From: Spirochaetales bacterium
GTDB lineage: Bacteria; Spirochaetota; Spirochaetia; SZUA-6
Length of the DNA stretch: 64,000 nt
Assembly: GCA_027021365.1 (NCBI GenBank)
Contig: JALUUM010000016.1
Span: forward strand, 1 to 64,000
Reading direction: 5' to 3'
Shown here: piece by piece, positions 17,945 through 26,457 of the stretch
How the letters are laid out: every line of letters starts with the position of its first letter
Numbering within the stretch: position 1 is the stretch's first letter
Made by a program: the position numbers and the translations under genes
Notes under the pieces: model-generated
The model's input: only the letters and a program-made list of their open reading frames with translations
Told to the model about the DNA's origin: nothing
Database searches by the model: none

Positions 17945-18675
17945 CTCTTCCTGTACCTTTCAGATATTTCCTGATCCAGTTGAATCAAGCCTCCTCCATG
18001 AAGAAGGGTGGTTTCTATTAGTTTAAGTAGTTCTGTTTTTCTAACTCTTCTTGCCCTTGCTGAGAGATAGAGTGATGCAAGGTTTGAATATGCTGCCGGT
18101 TTCAGTTTGCTTAAGAGTAATGATTTACCAAGGACATACATTTCGTCCTGGGTCAATATGTCAATAGAGTTGAACTGAACGAGTACATCACAGGCTAGAA
18201 GAACCACATTAAAATCGACTGAGGTACCAGGTGAGGTATCGATTGAAATATCAATCAGGTTTCTAAGAGTTTCCTCCCCTACACCGCCTAACAGAATGAT
18301 ACTCAGGTGTTTAAGGGTATCGTAGTAATCCTCGGTTTTTTCAAACTTAATACCGTAATCTTCCAGTATCCCCCTGGCTGTTTTAAGACGCTCTTGCTCC
18401 TTTGAAAGAGCTGCGATAAGCCTCTGGGGTGGTACGTTCTTTGCGGCACCCTCGCGAAGTTTGTTCATTAAAAGTTCGGCCGGTATTCCTTCTTTAGCTG
18501 CCGAATCAAAGAGTCCGCTTAAAAAGTCCTCATACCCCAGGTAACGTCTACCTCTCGAATCATTGTTAAGCCACTTCAAAAATTCCTGGCGATAGGTGTT
18601 CTGCTCGGTAAAAATCAATATGGGGGAGAGGAGAAATATAATGGTGAGTGTGGTAAGTATCAATTTTTTTATCAT
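17941..18675 (-). CDS. Hypothetical exported helical protein
   Basis: 244 aa with an N-terminal signal peptide or anchor (ILTTLTIIFLLSPILIFTEQ). The remainder is predicted mostly helical, with paired-helix segments (LSGLFDSAAKEGIPAELLMNKLREGAAKNVPPQRLIAALSKEQ) that could be a repeat scaffold. Overlaps both neighbours by ATGA junctions, so it is co-translated with the 175-aa protein and the barrel protein. No family recognised; periplasmic partner of the barrel is a guess. Confidence 0.65.
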   Translation of the reverse strand: MIKKLILTTLTIIFLLSPILIFTEQNTYRQEFLKWLNNDSRGRRYLGYEDFLSGLFDSAAKEGIPAELLMNKLREGAAKNVPPQRLIAALSKEQERLKTARGILEDYGIKFEKTEDYYDTLKHLSIILLGGVGEETLRNLIDISIDTSPGTSVDFNVVLLACDVLVQFNSIDILTQDEMYVLGKSLLLSKLKPAAYSNLASLYLSARARRVRKTELLKLIETTLLHGGGLIQLDQEISERYRKR

Positions 18676-19199
18676 TGCATTCCTGGAATTTCCGGCTTGT
18701 TACCGGCGCCGGCTTGAACAGGCGCCTTGCTATGAAGCCTCCCTTTCACCGATTTTTTATGCAGCTCCTTAACCTTTTCTAAAGCAGCATTTGATTTCAT
18801 TGTGTTTTTCACATTGTTAAGATGCTGCATTTTTGCTTTAAACTGATAACGGGCCTTAACTCCAACCTCTGTCGGCTCTACCCCACGTTTCAGTGCTTTA
18901 TCTGCCTGCTTGATTGTATCGGCAAAATCTCTGGCAGCCTCTACGGGATCGGCCGGGAGTTCATCGGAGAGGTAATGGAGCATAAGTTTAAGACTGTATC
19001 GGGAAATCTTGGAATCTCCGAGAAGCTCCAGTAATTTATTGGTGAAGGTTGTTTTCCATGTATCGTCATATTGAATTCTCTGAAAATACTTATTTTGAAG
19101 GATTATTGAATCCAGCGAGTTGTTATCCGAATAAACCAGCATGGTTGATAGCGTAAATAGTATAAGGGTAAAAATTAGAGTGCGGGTAAAGCCTTTCAT
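18672..19199 (-). CDS. Hypothetical exported protein of the CBM48 anti-sigma operon
   Basis: 175 aa, signal peptide at residues 5-24, then a helical charged body and a low-complexity tail rich in Lys, Ala, Gly and Pro. Starts in an ATGA overlap with the anti-sigma gene. No recognised domain. Its position between the anti-sigma factor and two other envelope proteins suggests a periplasmic role in the same response. Confidence 0.6.
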   Translation of the reverse strand: MKGFTRTLIFTLILFTLSTMLVYSDNNSLDSIILQNKYFQRIQYDDTWKTTFTNKLLELLGDSKISRYSLKLMLHYLSDELPADPVEAARDFADTIKQADKALKRGVEPTEVGVKARYQFKAKMQHLNNVKNTMKSNAALEKVKELHKKSVKGRLHSKAPVQAGAGNKPEIPGMQ

Positions 19200-19837
19200 A
19201 TTGCCCCCTCTATGCGAATAAGTGAGCTTTCCCCTCCGAAATCGTCCTTAACCTTCATTGGCGCGTTGGGGTCCGCTATCCACTTTTTCCCATCTATTAA
19301 AAAATTGTAGGTGTAAACCTTTCCCTTTTTCAGTTTTATTCTAACCTCCCATGTGCCATCGCCATCGGGGTCTTTAAGTATCAATTTGGAGGGTTCCCAG
19401 TTGTTAAAATCACCGACAAGTGAAACTGAGTGAGCCTCTGGGGCTGTTAATTCAAATTTCACAAGCACCTCGTCACTATTTTGATGGAAAATCGGCATAA
19501 TGAAATACCCAGCAAATAGAATGATAGCTGCCGCCGCAGCTGCCAAAAGTAACCTGGAGGGCCTTACTTTTGTTGATTGAGGCTTTGAATTACCTATCCC
19601 TTCCATTACGGCGGAAACTAAGCTTTCCGAGGTTTCACTCATTTCCGGTAGTACTCCGAATCTACCGGTAGCATCCCTCTCTAAGAAGGGAAGCAGGTAA
19701 GAAAATCTCTCTGAACAGGCTGGACAGCTTTCAATGTGGTCTAAAACAGATTGATACTCATTAACCGGAATGCTTCCGCTCTCTGTCCATCTGTCAATTA
19801 TTCTTTCAATTTGGCTGCAATTCATTACTTCCTTCAT
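19196..19837 (-). CDS. Anti-sigma factor with zinc-finger head, one TM helix and periplasmic CBM48 domain
   Basis: 213 aa in three parts. Residues 1-50 form a zf-HC2-like anti-sigma head with HIESCPAC (H-x3-C-x2-C). One membrane helix lies near residues 93-112 (LLLAAAAAAIILFAGYFIM). The exterior part (about 122-213) is a CBM48/AMPK glycogen-binding-like module: VKFELTAPEAHSVSLVGDFNNWEP, then DGDGTWEVRIKLKKG and YTYNFLIDGKKWIADPNAP. It follows the sigma gene by 17 nt. The layout suggests that a polysaccharide or glycan bound outside could release the sigma factor; that link is inference. Confidence 0.85.
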   Translation of the reverse strand: MKEVMNCSQIERIIDRWTESGSIPVNEYQSVLDHIESCPACSERFSYLLPFLERDATGRFGVLPEMSETSESLVSAVMEGIGNSKPQSTKVRPSRLLLAAAAAAIILFAGYFIMPIFHQNSDEVLVKFELTAPEAHSVSLVGDFNNWEPSKLILKDPDGDGTWEVRIKLKKGKVYTYNFLIDGKKWIADPNAPMKVKDDFGGESSLIRIEGAI

Positions 19838-19854
19838 ACTATTATATATCCTTA

Positions 19855-20451
19855 TTACTCTACTACGGTTTCATTTTTTTCAAAAATTTTTCTTAGAATT
19901 TTTCTTGCCCGAAATAATTTCGATTTAATGTTTTCCTTCCCCAGGCCAAGAATCTCTGAAATTTCCTCTATGCTCATTTCATCAAAGTAATAAAGTATAA
20001 CAACCTCCTTAAGACCCTTTTTTAGTGTATTAACTGCATTTACAACATCAGTCTCTGTTTGATTTTTTAAAAGTTTAATAGCAGGGTCAGAACTTTCTTT
20101 TTCGTCCGGAAGGCTTTCCAGAAATTCAGATTCTGCTGTTTGAAATTGAATTATCCTGCTGTTCTTTTTATGTAGCCTTCTAAGGTGGTTTATAGCTATA
20201 GTGTAAAGCCAGGTTTTGAAATTCATTCCGAGTTTAAAGGTATTCAAGTAGCGATAGGCTTTTATGAAAATTTCCTGAAGGGCATCTTCTGCCTCTTCTC
20301 TGGAACCAAGGAAGGCAAAGGCTGTTCTGTAAAGGTAACTTTGATACCTCTCCACTATCATACTGTATGCTTCCCTTTCCCCCTGCAGAACTCTGCCAAT
20401 GATGTCTATGTCTGAGATGTTGTTAAATGCTTGCTTTGATTTTTCCTTCAT
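19855..20451 (-). CDS. ECF-type RNA polymerase sigma factor
   Basis: 198 aa. Region 2 is clear: FAFLGSREEAEDALQEIFIKAYRYLNTFK followed by MNFKTWLYTIAINHLRRLHKK; region 4 shows LKKGLKEVVILYYFDEMSIEEISEILGLGKENIKSKLFRARKIL. First gene of a five-gene operon with its membrane anti-sigma factor. The frame opens earlier with GTG codons at 20484 and 20463, but ATG 20451 gives the usual length. No strong Shine-Dalgarno site decides the start. Confidence 0.93.
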   Translation of the reverse strand: MKEKSKQAFNNISDIDIIGRVLQGEREAYSMIVERYQSYLYRTAFAFLGSREEAEDALQEIFIKAYRYLNTFKLGMNFKTWLYTIAINHLRRLHKKNSRIIQFQTAESEFLESLPDEKESSDPAIKLLKNQTETDVVNAVNTLKKGLKEVVILYYFDEMSIEEISEILGLGKENIKSKLFRARKILRKIFEKNETVVE

Positions 20452-20542
20452 CGGTTTTTCTGCCACGAAAAATAAAAGTAACACTGTTTTTAAAAAAACG
20501 AAAGTTTTCTTGAGATTTCATTAGAATTTTTTACGACCATTT

Positions 20543-20570
20543 TGCAACCGGAAAGAGAGTTTAGGTATAT
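20543..20570 (+). promoter_or_regulatory. Candidate ECF-type promoter of the DUF4382 gene
   Basis: TGCAACC followed by GTATAT, with the AAC core 16 nt from GTAT, resembles ECF promoters (AAC core at -35). It lies 45 nt upstream of the DUF4382 lipoprotein and next to the divergent ECF sigma operon, so that sigma factor is the natural candidate. Inference from pattern only. Confidence 0.4.
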
Positions 20571-20614
20571 AAAAGGGTGAAAAAGATAAAAACAATATTT
20601 TTGGAGGTTAACGA

Positions 20615-21550
20615 ATGATGAAAAGACTAACGATTTTTTTCCTGGCAGCCGGAATTGTTCTTATGGTTTTTGTAGGCCTTTCTGGTTGTGATCTTTTTAC
20701 TCAGAGCGGAACTTTAAGGCTAAGCCTTACTGATGCACCAATTGATGCAACAAATGTATCCGGTGTCTGGATAACAATAAACGATATTCAGTATCACCGC
20801 TCTGATAGTGGTGATGAATGGATTTCGATACCAGGCTTTAAGGGACCTCAGACTTATAATCTCTTAGAGCTTACAGGTGGGGAGAGTGCACTTCTTGGAA
20901 ATTTGCATCTGTATGCGGGCCATTATACCCAAATTCGATTTATGCTGGATACTCAAGTTGAGGGGAGTGTACCACCACAGAACCCGGGTTGTTACATAGA
21001 GTTTACTGATGGTACGACTTCACCTCTTTTTGTTCCGAGTGGCGGAGAATCGGGGTACAAGGCAACGGGTGCCTTTGATGTTCCGGTAAACGGGGTAGTA
21101 GAGATGACGGCTGATTTTAATGTAAGAAAGGCTGTGGTCGAAACTGGAAACGGACAGTATATCCTTAAGCCGACGATAAGGCTGGTTGTAAACAATGAAG
21201 CGGGAAAGATAACGGGGGGCGTTACAGGATACACGGGAAGTGGCAGTCTTGTTGTTTATGCCTATGAGTCTGGAACATGGACGGCAACTGAGGATGATAC
21301 TCCTGCTATAGAAGAATCGAGGTTCCCAAATTCTGTAACAAGTGCGAAGGTAGAGGCGGATACCGAGGGAAACATGAGCTATGTTCTTCCATACCTTGCA
21401 GAAGGCACTTATGACCTGATTATTGCTGAGTATGATTCTGATGGTTTATATGTTCAGACACTTGGTATGGTTTCAGGTGTGACCGTAGAGAGTAAAAAGA
21501 CAACCAGTGAACTCATAGATGTTTCAAACCTCGAGGCTGTTACTCAGTAG
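20615..21550 (+). CDS. DUF4382-domain lipoprotein
   Basis: 311 aa. Signal peptide with lipobox LSGC at about residue 25, so a lipoprotein. The DUF4382 domain follows: LRLSLTDAPIDATNVSGVWITINDIQYHRS and LHLYAGHYTQIRFML, with the typical YILKPTIRLVVN near residue 185. The last 100 residues form a carboxypeptidase-regulatory-like beta sandwich (ITGGVTGYTGSGSLVVYAYESG ... SYVLPYLAEGTYDLIIAEYDSDG). TTTGGAGG lies 8 nt before ATG. Divergent from an ECF sigma operon. A decayed duplicate of its 3' half lies at 23.55-24.03 kb. Role unknown; probably surface or periplasmic. Confidence 0.85.
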   Translation: MMKRLTIFFLAAGIVLMVFVGLSGCDLFTQSGTLRLSLTDAPIDATNVSGVWITINDIQYHRSDSGDEWISIPGFKGPQTYNLLELTGGESALLGNLHLYAGHYTQIRFMLDTQVEGSVPPQNPGCYIEFTDGTTSPLFVPSGGESGYKATGAFDVPVNGVVEMTADFNVRKAVVETGNGQYILKPTIRLVVNNEAGKITGGVTGYTGSGSLVVYAYESGTWTATEDDTPAIEESRFPNSVTSAKVEADTEGNMSYVLPYLAEGTYDLIIAEYDSDGLYVQTLGMVSGVTVESKKTTSELIDVSNLEAVTQ

Positions 21551-21576
21551 TTCGGGTTTATAACAGTCTACACTAT

Positions 21577-21611
21577 AAAAAGCCCTGCACTTCAATTGGT
21601 GTAGGGCTTTT
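21577..21611. terminator. Bidirectional intrinsic terminator
   Basis: AAAAGCCCTGCAC pairs with GTGTAGGGCTTTT around an 8-nt loop, with A-run on one side and T-run on the other, between two convergent lipoprotein genes. It can terminate both. Confidence 0.85.
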
Positions 21612-21629
21612 AAAATCCGTTTAAAAATC

Positions 21630-23069
21630 CTATTGCTTGAAATATATTCTGACATCAAAACAATTCCCGGATCTATCCCAATATTGACATTCTAGTATCT
21701 TGCCATTGTAATCGACTCCTTCTTCGTAACCGGAACCAAAATCATCGTAATGAATACCGAGGGAGGAGAGATCAACCGTGGCACTCTCATAGTATGGAAT
21801 TCCAAACTCCTCATGTTCATTATCAGTACTGATTGACCAAAACTCTATTGGGGTTTGGCCCTTCGTGTACCAAGAAGCTATCTGCAAACGAACTTCTTCA
21901 GGCGATGCCGGTACGTAAACATCATTAACAATCTTGTACCATTTCCTGGTCAGACTCAAAAGCAGTCCATTCTCGTCAAACTCCAGTTCACAAAAAGGAA
22001 TCATCATTCCCCCGTTGCGGTATTCCTCGGTAGAAACATATTCTACATTACGAAAATAATATAACTCTCCTCCTATATCCAGGGTATAGTCACCGCTATA
22101 GGGGGGATCAGGAGAAGAAATGGATTTTGCAAGAGTAAAATAATATTGATTCATGTTCCCTATGTCGTTTCCTATTGTATCGGGTTCATTCTGTGAGTCA
22201 GGGTGAACAGCGGTAATCACTGCACCATTATTGTCATAGTATGTATAGTTATCCGGTAAAGTCAAAAGCACATCATCGCAAGAAGGATGCGGAAAACCCG
22301 AACCACCCCAGAAAACCAGGGTAAAATCATCAGCCTGAAACCGGTCCAGGGGAACATTAATGTTATTTGAGCCAAGGTTAAACTCCGAATCATAAAAAAT
22401 AAAGGTCCTGAAAGAAGTTAAGCGCCATACCAACTCCTCTTCATCATCGTATACCCCGTTTTTGTTTATATCCGGATTCATCACCTTCAGAAGCGATTTG
22501 TCAAAGATACTGTATGAAGCAAGTGCCTCTGAGGAGTAGGAAAGTGCATCTTCCACCACCGTCGAATCAATACCCGAATTATAGGTTCCATCTCCCTTTA
22601 AAAGAGTTCCCAGATCTAGACTGTCTCGACTTTCCCCTTTTACGGGCAGAGAATCCAATCCGTTTGATACTATCGAGATATTTCCAATCATAGATATGGC
22701 ATCGGATATACTTCTGGGTTCTACCGCAGAGGATGTCTCTGATGCTGCAGCTTCACGTCCCACCAATGCCAGAACATAGATTCCGTCCTTGGGGAGCTCC
22801 ACCAGGTTTTCTCCTTCCACAAGAGGGGCATGAATGTATTCAGGTAGTTTCTTTGTTATGTCCACATAGACTACCTCCGTGGGTGCGGTTGAAGTTTCTG
22901 TTGCTTTCCCGGTAAGAGACCGTTCATTATCAAGTTGAAAACTCAAAGTGAGTGTATCACCATCGCTTGGAGCATTGTTGGGAGATACATCATTTCCAAA
23001 TCCACATCCAGCCAGCATACATACCATACCGACAGCAAATATTGCCGGTATTGTATTTTTCAACCTCAT
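21630..23069 (-). CDS. Large predicted lipoprotein, function unknown
   Basis: 479 aa. Signal peptide with lipobox LAGC near residue 22, then an Asn/Pro/Ser linker. The body contains acidic DINKNGVYDDEEE at about residue 205, which looks like a calcium-binding EF/dockerin-type loop, and many aromatic strand-like segments. I do not recognise the family. ATG 23069 has GGAGGAGG about 8 nt upstream; the longer ATG at 23087 would lie just before that site. Probably monocistronic, ended by the bidirectional terminator. Confidence 0.75.
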   Translation of the reverse strand: MRLKNTIPAIFAVGMVCMLAGCGFGNDVSPNNAPSDGDTLTLSFQLDNERSLTGKATETSTAPTEVVYVDITKKLPEYIHAPLVEGENLVELPKDGIYVLALVGREAAASETSSAVEPRSISDAISMIGNISIVSNGLDSLPVKGESRDSLDLGTLLKGDGTYNSGIDSTVVEDALSYSSEALASYSIFDKSLLKVMNPDINKNGVYDDEEELVWRLTSFRTFIFYDSEFNLGSNNINVPLDRFQADDFTLVFWGGSGFPHPSCDDVLLTLPDNYTYYDNNGAVITAVHPDSQNEPDTIGNDIGNMNQYYFTLAKSISSPDPPYSGDYTLDIGGELYYFRNVEYVSTEEYRNGGMMIPFCELEFDENGLLLSLTRKWYKIVNDVYVPASPEEVRLQIASWYTKGQTPIEFWSISTDNEHEEFGIPYYESATVDLSSLGIHYDDFGSGYEEGVDYNGKILECQYWDRSGNCFDVRIYFKQ

Positions 23070-23554
23070 TCCTATAACCTCCTCCATTGCTACAATTCAA
23101 AATCTCTCTCCTGCAGTAAGGCCGAATCTTACCGGATAACAGTAAAAAGTAGCTTTTATCTTGGGTAAAAACAATTTCATCGCTTTGTTATTGAGAATAA
23201 AATATATGATATTATTGTTGTCAATGTATCCTACTTCACAGATATCCATCTTATGTATTTAAAGATTTGCTGAAACGTCATATAATAATCTTTAATGTTT
23301 ATTGTTTATCCCCAGGGTATCTGAAGATACCGACAAAACCGTTCTTGATGTACATCATTGTTTGGATAAATGCCATCATAGCCCTCCAAATTAGAAAAAG
23401 TCAAGTTCAGAGCAGTGCGCTGAATTCATACAGAAGGTTAATGAGGCAAAGGTAGCAAGGCGCTATGTAGTGAACACTAATCAGCTATCTTTGGGAAGGA
23501 AGTAATTCTTTGAGACAGGCTCTAAGATCGTCAAATGAGCCACGTGGAAAGGCA
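23070..23554. other. Intergenic region without an intact gene; possible decayed sequence
   Basis: No supported intact gene. On the minus strand TTGACA (23224-23219) with a weak -10 may serve the 479-aa lipoprotein gene. Between about 23330 and 23400 the + strand can be read as a hydrophobic stretch with VWI that faintly resembles the N-terminal part of the DUF4382 protein, so the neighbouring pseudogene may once have extended here; this is weak. Confidence 0.4.
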
Positions 23555-24033
23555 GTAGAAAAGTACCGGAAACGTGATGGTAGAAATGACGGCTGATTTC
23601 CAATGTAAGAAAGGTTGTGGTCGAAACGGAAAGCGGACAAGTACATCCTTATACCTACCATAAGGCTTGTGGTAAACGACGAAACAGGAAAGATAACCCG
23701 GGGCGTTACAGGATGTACGGGAAGTGACATTCTTGTTATTGATGCTTATGAGTCTGGAACATGGATACCAACTGAGGATGATGATCCTGTTTCAGAGGAA
23801 TCGAGGTTACGAAATCAGTTACAAGTGCGAAAGTCGAGGCTGGAACTGACGAAAGGATGACTTATACTATTCAGTAACTTACAGCCGGAAACTATGACCT
23901 CGTTATTGAAGAGTATGATTCGAATGGTGTATATGTTCAGATACTTGGTGTTGTTTTAAGAGTCGCTGTGGAGAGTGAAAAAACGACGAGTGAACCGGTG
24001 GATGTTACGAATCTCCAGCCAGTTACTCGATAA
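23555..24033 (+). pseudogene. Decayed duplicate of the DUF4382 lipoprotein gene (3' half)
   Basis: The DNA aligns base for base with 21085-21550, including GTAGAAATGACGGCTGATTT, the TATGAGTCTGGAACATGG block and the final GATGTT(A/T)C..AA.CT at the 3' end. The copy has an in-frame TGA and TAA (about 23857-23878), several single-base indels and no start or signal-peptide region, so no full protein can be made. A terminator hairpin like that of the intact gene follows. It is a degraded tandem paralogue. Confidence 0.88.
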
Positions 24034-24076
24034 CCTCTAAAAGTAAACCTAAGAAATGTATTGTGTGGTTTCTTAA

Positions 24077-24104
24077 AAGCCCTACGGATAAGAGAGCAGG
24101 GCTT
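24077..24104. terminator. Terminator-like hairpin after the pseudogene
   Basis: AAGCCCT (24077-24083) pairs with AGGGCTT (24098-24104) with a 14-nt loop, the same stem sequence as the terminator after the intact DUF4382 gene. It lies just beyond the end of the convergent dapA-like gene. The T-run is poor. Confidence 0.5.
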
Positions 24105-24107
24105 CCT

Positions 24108-25196
24108 TCAAGAGAGCCACTTGTTTAGATTGGCTTTTACGAATTCATCGTCTGTAAGTTCCGGGTATGCCTCTATCACCCTGGTAATCTCCTCAGCCTG
24201 ACCGGGTGAGAGGGTCTCCTTCGGATCGAGACACCAGATTCCCTCGAGAAATCCCTGCCTTCTAAGGACTTCTAGTACCCCCGGAATTGTTCCCCTGAAA
24301 TTGTGAGAAGCATCGAATATTGCACCGTCTGCATCCGTGAGCTTGCTATTCAGGGATATGTAAGACGCGGGGATACACTGTGAAGGTTCATCGGAGGCTT
24401 CCCATTCTGGCCTGCGTTTCTTTATCTCTTCCAGAATCTCAACTGCCTTGCTTGTCCAGACGGCCCACTGGCCAAGGAGGCCACCCCTTATGGTAATGGT
24501 TTCTTCCTTCCCGTTTACAGAAAACCTGTGGGGAGTAATGAGATCAAGGATGATGTTGTCATCGTTACCTGTGTAGAGCGAAACCTCGCCGTTCCTTCCT
24601 GAAAGGGAAAGAGCCCGCACCACATCTATTGAATAGTACCTGTTGAAAGTGGCGATTTTTATTGCAAGAAGATTGTCTATCTCCTCGATGAACCGCCTCC
24701 AGAAGTGATGGGAGAGGTATATACCACCGAGAGCCGGCTGGAGGTAGAATCCAAAGAGGGGAATGATTCCTGCAACTTCTTTGCAGTGGGAGAGTATTTC
24801 ATCTTCTGTCTTAAGTTCGAATCCACCGAGTTTCAACAGTACCGCATCGTATCCCAGCCCTGCTGCAATCTCTGCTTCTCTGCAAGCCTCTTTCGTTGGA
24901 CCCAGTGCACCTGCTATCTTTACTATCTCCTTCTTTTCTCTCTTTTCGAATTCGAGTATCTCTTCCATGGTTATCTTTAGAAGGGGTTTAAACATTCCGT
25001 GTTCTCTTATTGCAAATTGCGTAGTATGAACACCTATCGCAATTCCTCCCGCACCTGAATCGAGGTAGTACCTTGTAAGGGCCCGCTGTCTTCTCTCATC
25101 AATTTTTCGGTTGGAATCAAGTGCCAGAGGATGTGCAGGAATAACCACCCCACCGTAAAGAAGTTTTCTTAAACTCCTCAATTTTTCTTTTTTCAT
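24108..25196 (-). CDS. DapA/N-acetylneuraminate lyase-family aldolase or dehydratase
   Basis: 362 aa, a class I aldolase-family TIM barrel. It starts GGVVIPAHPLALDSNRKIDERRQRALTRYYLDSGAGGIAIGVHT, equivalent to the DHDPS N-terminus, and the Schiff-base lysine is expected in NLLAIKIATFNRYY (about residue 180). LGYDAVLLKLGG and VSLYTGNDD match barrel strands 5 and 7. It is about 60 residues longer than DapA at the C-terminus, so it is not plain DapA. The divergent TTT transporter suggests it acts on a 2-keto-sugar acid. ATG 25196 has GGGGG 10 nt upstream. Substrate unknown. Confidence 0.8.
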   Translation of the reverse strand: MKKEKLRSLRKLLYGGVVIPAHPLALDSNRKIDERRQRALTRYYLDSGAGGIAIGVHTTQFAIREHGMFKPLLKITMEEILEFEKREKKEIVKIAGALGPTKEACREAEIAAGLGYDAVLLKLGGFELKTEDEILSHCKEVAGIIPLFGFYLQPALGGIYLSHHFWRRFIEEIDNLLAIKIATFNRYYSIDVVRALSLSGRNGEVSLYTGNDDNIILDLITPHRFSVNGKEETITIRGGLLGQWAVWTSKAVEILEEIKKRRPEWEASDEPSQCIPASYISLNSKLTDADGAIFDASHNFRGTIPGVLEVLRRQGFLEGIWCLDPKETLSPGQAEEITRVIEAYPELTDDEFVKANLNKWLS

Positions 25197-25270
25197 GGTT
25201 TCCATGCCCCCTTTAAAGATCAATTTTAAATAAATCTTGCCCGTTGTAAGAGCAATATAACAAATTTTTG

Positions 25271-25287
25271 TGTTGACAGATGCAACA
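25271..25287. promoter_or_regulatory. Candidate operator between dapA-like gene and tctC
   Basis: TGTTG-ACAGATG-CAACA, a perfect 5-bp inverted repeat overlapping the -35 of the tctC promoter in the divergent intergenic region. It could allow one regulator to control both directions; no regulator gene is adjacent. Confidence 0.4.
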
Positions 25288-25301
25288 TGTCACTCTATAA
25301 T
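25273..25301 (+). promoter_or_regulatory. Consensus promoter of the second tctCBA operon
   Basis: TTGACA (25273-25278), exactly 17 nt, TATAAT (25296-25301): perfect sigma-70 consensus, 39 nt upstream of the tctC start. Confidence 0.8.
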
Positions 25302-25339
25302 AATAAACAAAATTTAAAATTTAAAGGGGGAAGAGAGGC

Positions 25340-26365
25340 ATGTTGAAAAAATTTGCACTGATTCTGGTTCTTTTTGCTACTGTGGGGCTTGTCTTTGCAA
25401 CGGGTACGGCGGAAAAGAAAGAAGAACTGCCATGGAAGCCTACGAAACCGATTCAGATCATTGTTCCGTGGGCAGCGGGTGGTTCCACGGACCAGGTGAC
25501 AAGGGTCGTTGCAGGTGAACTGGAGGATCACCTGGGGCAGAAAATAGTAATCGTCAATCAGCCGGGGGCTTCCGGTTCCGTTGGTACGAAGAGTTGTCTC
25601 GACGCACCGCACGATGGCTACACCTGGACAGCCGGTGCTGCCGCAGACCTCGGTGGTTACAAGGTACTTGGTTTTCTCGATACTACTCTGGATGACTGGG
25701 TCCTCTATCTCGATGTTGCAAACGTAGCAGTGGTGTCGGTAAATCCAAATACTCCCTACAAGACCTTCGATGACCTTCTTAAGGCTTTCAAGGAAAAACC
25801 CGGTCAGATTTCGGTTGCTACGGCAGGCCAGAGTTCTGCAGGCCACAATGCAATCGAGGCAATAAGAAAGTATACAGGCATAGAGTACAAGCATGTGACC
25901 TATGACGGAGGTAATCCGGCAGTAATTGCAACGGTTGCTGGTGAAACCGAGGTCGTGACACAGCTTGCAGTTGAACAGGCAGATATGCTTCGTGGTAAGA
26001 AGCTCAGGGCTCTTGCAGTTCTTGCAGATAAACCCCTGGAACTGAAAGGTTATGGCACGATCCCTTCAATAAACAAGTGGATTCCGCAGTTGAAATCTGC
26101 TCCGAATTACTTCGGAATCTGGGTGCCCAAGGATGTTCCCAAAGAGGTAATAGAAACCTTCAACATTCTGTGGGACAAGGTGATAAAGAATTCACAGAAA
26201 CTTAAAGACTATGCTGCTCAGAGAGGCGCTATCTTCGATCCGGCCTACGGAGACGAAGCAAAAAAGAAGGTATTCCCATTCCTCCAGCAGGTATTGTGGA
26301 TCTACTATGATGCCGGCAAGGCAAAGATGTCACCGGAAGCCATAGGGGTACCAAGACCACAATAG
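25340..26365 (+). CDS. tctC: TTT-family periplasmic solute-binding protein TctC (second system)
   Basis: 341 aa. Signal peptide to about residue 21 (VFATGTAEKK), no lipobox. Mature protein has the TctC/Bug signature KPTKPIQIIVPWAAGGSTDQVTRVVAGEL and a GASGSVGTKSCLDAPHDGYTW segment; GQSSAGHNAIEAI fits the carboxylate-binding loop. AAAGGGGGAAG precedes the ATG. It differs clearly from the first TctC at 4-5 kb, so it probably binds another carboxylate. First gene of tctCBA, followed by a strong hairpin before tctB. Confidence 0.95.
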   Translation: MLKKFALILVLFATVGLVFATGTAEKKEELPWKPTKPIQIIVPWAAGGSTDQVTRVVAGELEDHLGQKIVIVNQPGASGSVGTKSCLDAPHDGYTWTAGAAADLGGYKVLGFLDTTLDDWVLYLDVANVAVVSVNPNTPYKTFDDLLKAFKEKPGQISVATAGQSSAGHNAIEAIRKYTGIEYKHVTYDGGNPAVIATVAGETEVVTQLAVEQADMLRGKKLRALAVLADKPLELKGYGTIPSINKWIPQLKSAPNYFGIWVPKDVPKEVIETFNILWDKVIKNSQKLKDYAAQRGAIFDPAYGDEAKKKVFPFLQQVLWIYYDAGKAKMSPEAIGVPRPQ

Positions 26366-26402
26366 AACTCAAATTCATAATCCTATTGAATCTTTAAAAA
26401 CG

Positions 26403-26434
26403 ACAGCAGGGTATCTGTACCGGTGCCCTGCTGT
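26403..26434 (+). other. Intercistronic hairpin between tctC and tctB
   Basis: ACAGCAGGG (26403-26411) pairs perfectly with CCCTGCTGT (26426-26434). There is no T-run. Such hairpins behind binding-protein genes can stabilise the upstream mRNA and reduce expression of the membrane subunits. Confidence 0.7.
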
Positions 26435-26457
26435 TGAATATAACAGGGGAAAGAGAT

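Noticed and set aside
23267..23455. 62-aa open frame before the DUF4382 pseudogene
   Set aside because: No ribosome-binding site, no family; at best a decayed 5' part of the pseudogene.
25295..25894. 199-aa open frame on the minus strand opposite tctC
   Set aside because: Shadow of a strongly supported TctC gene; Cys-rich composition with no family features.
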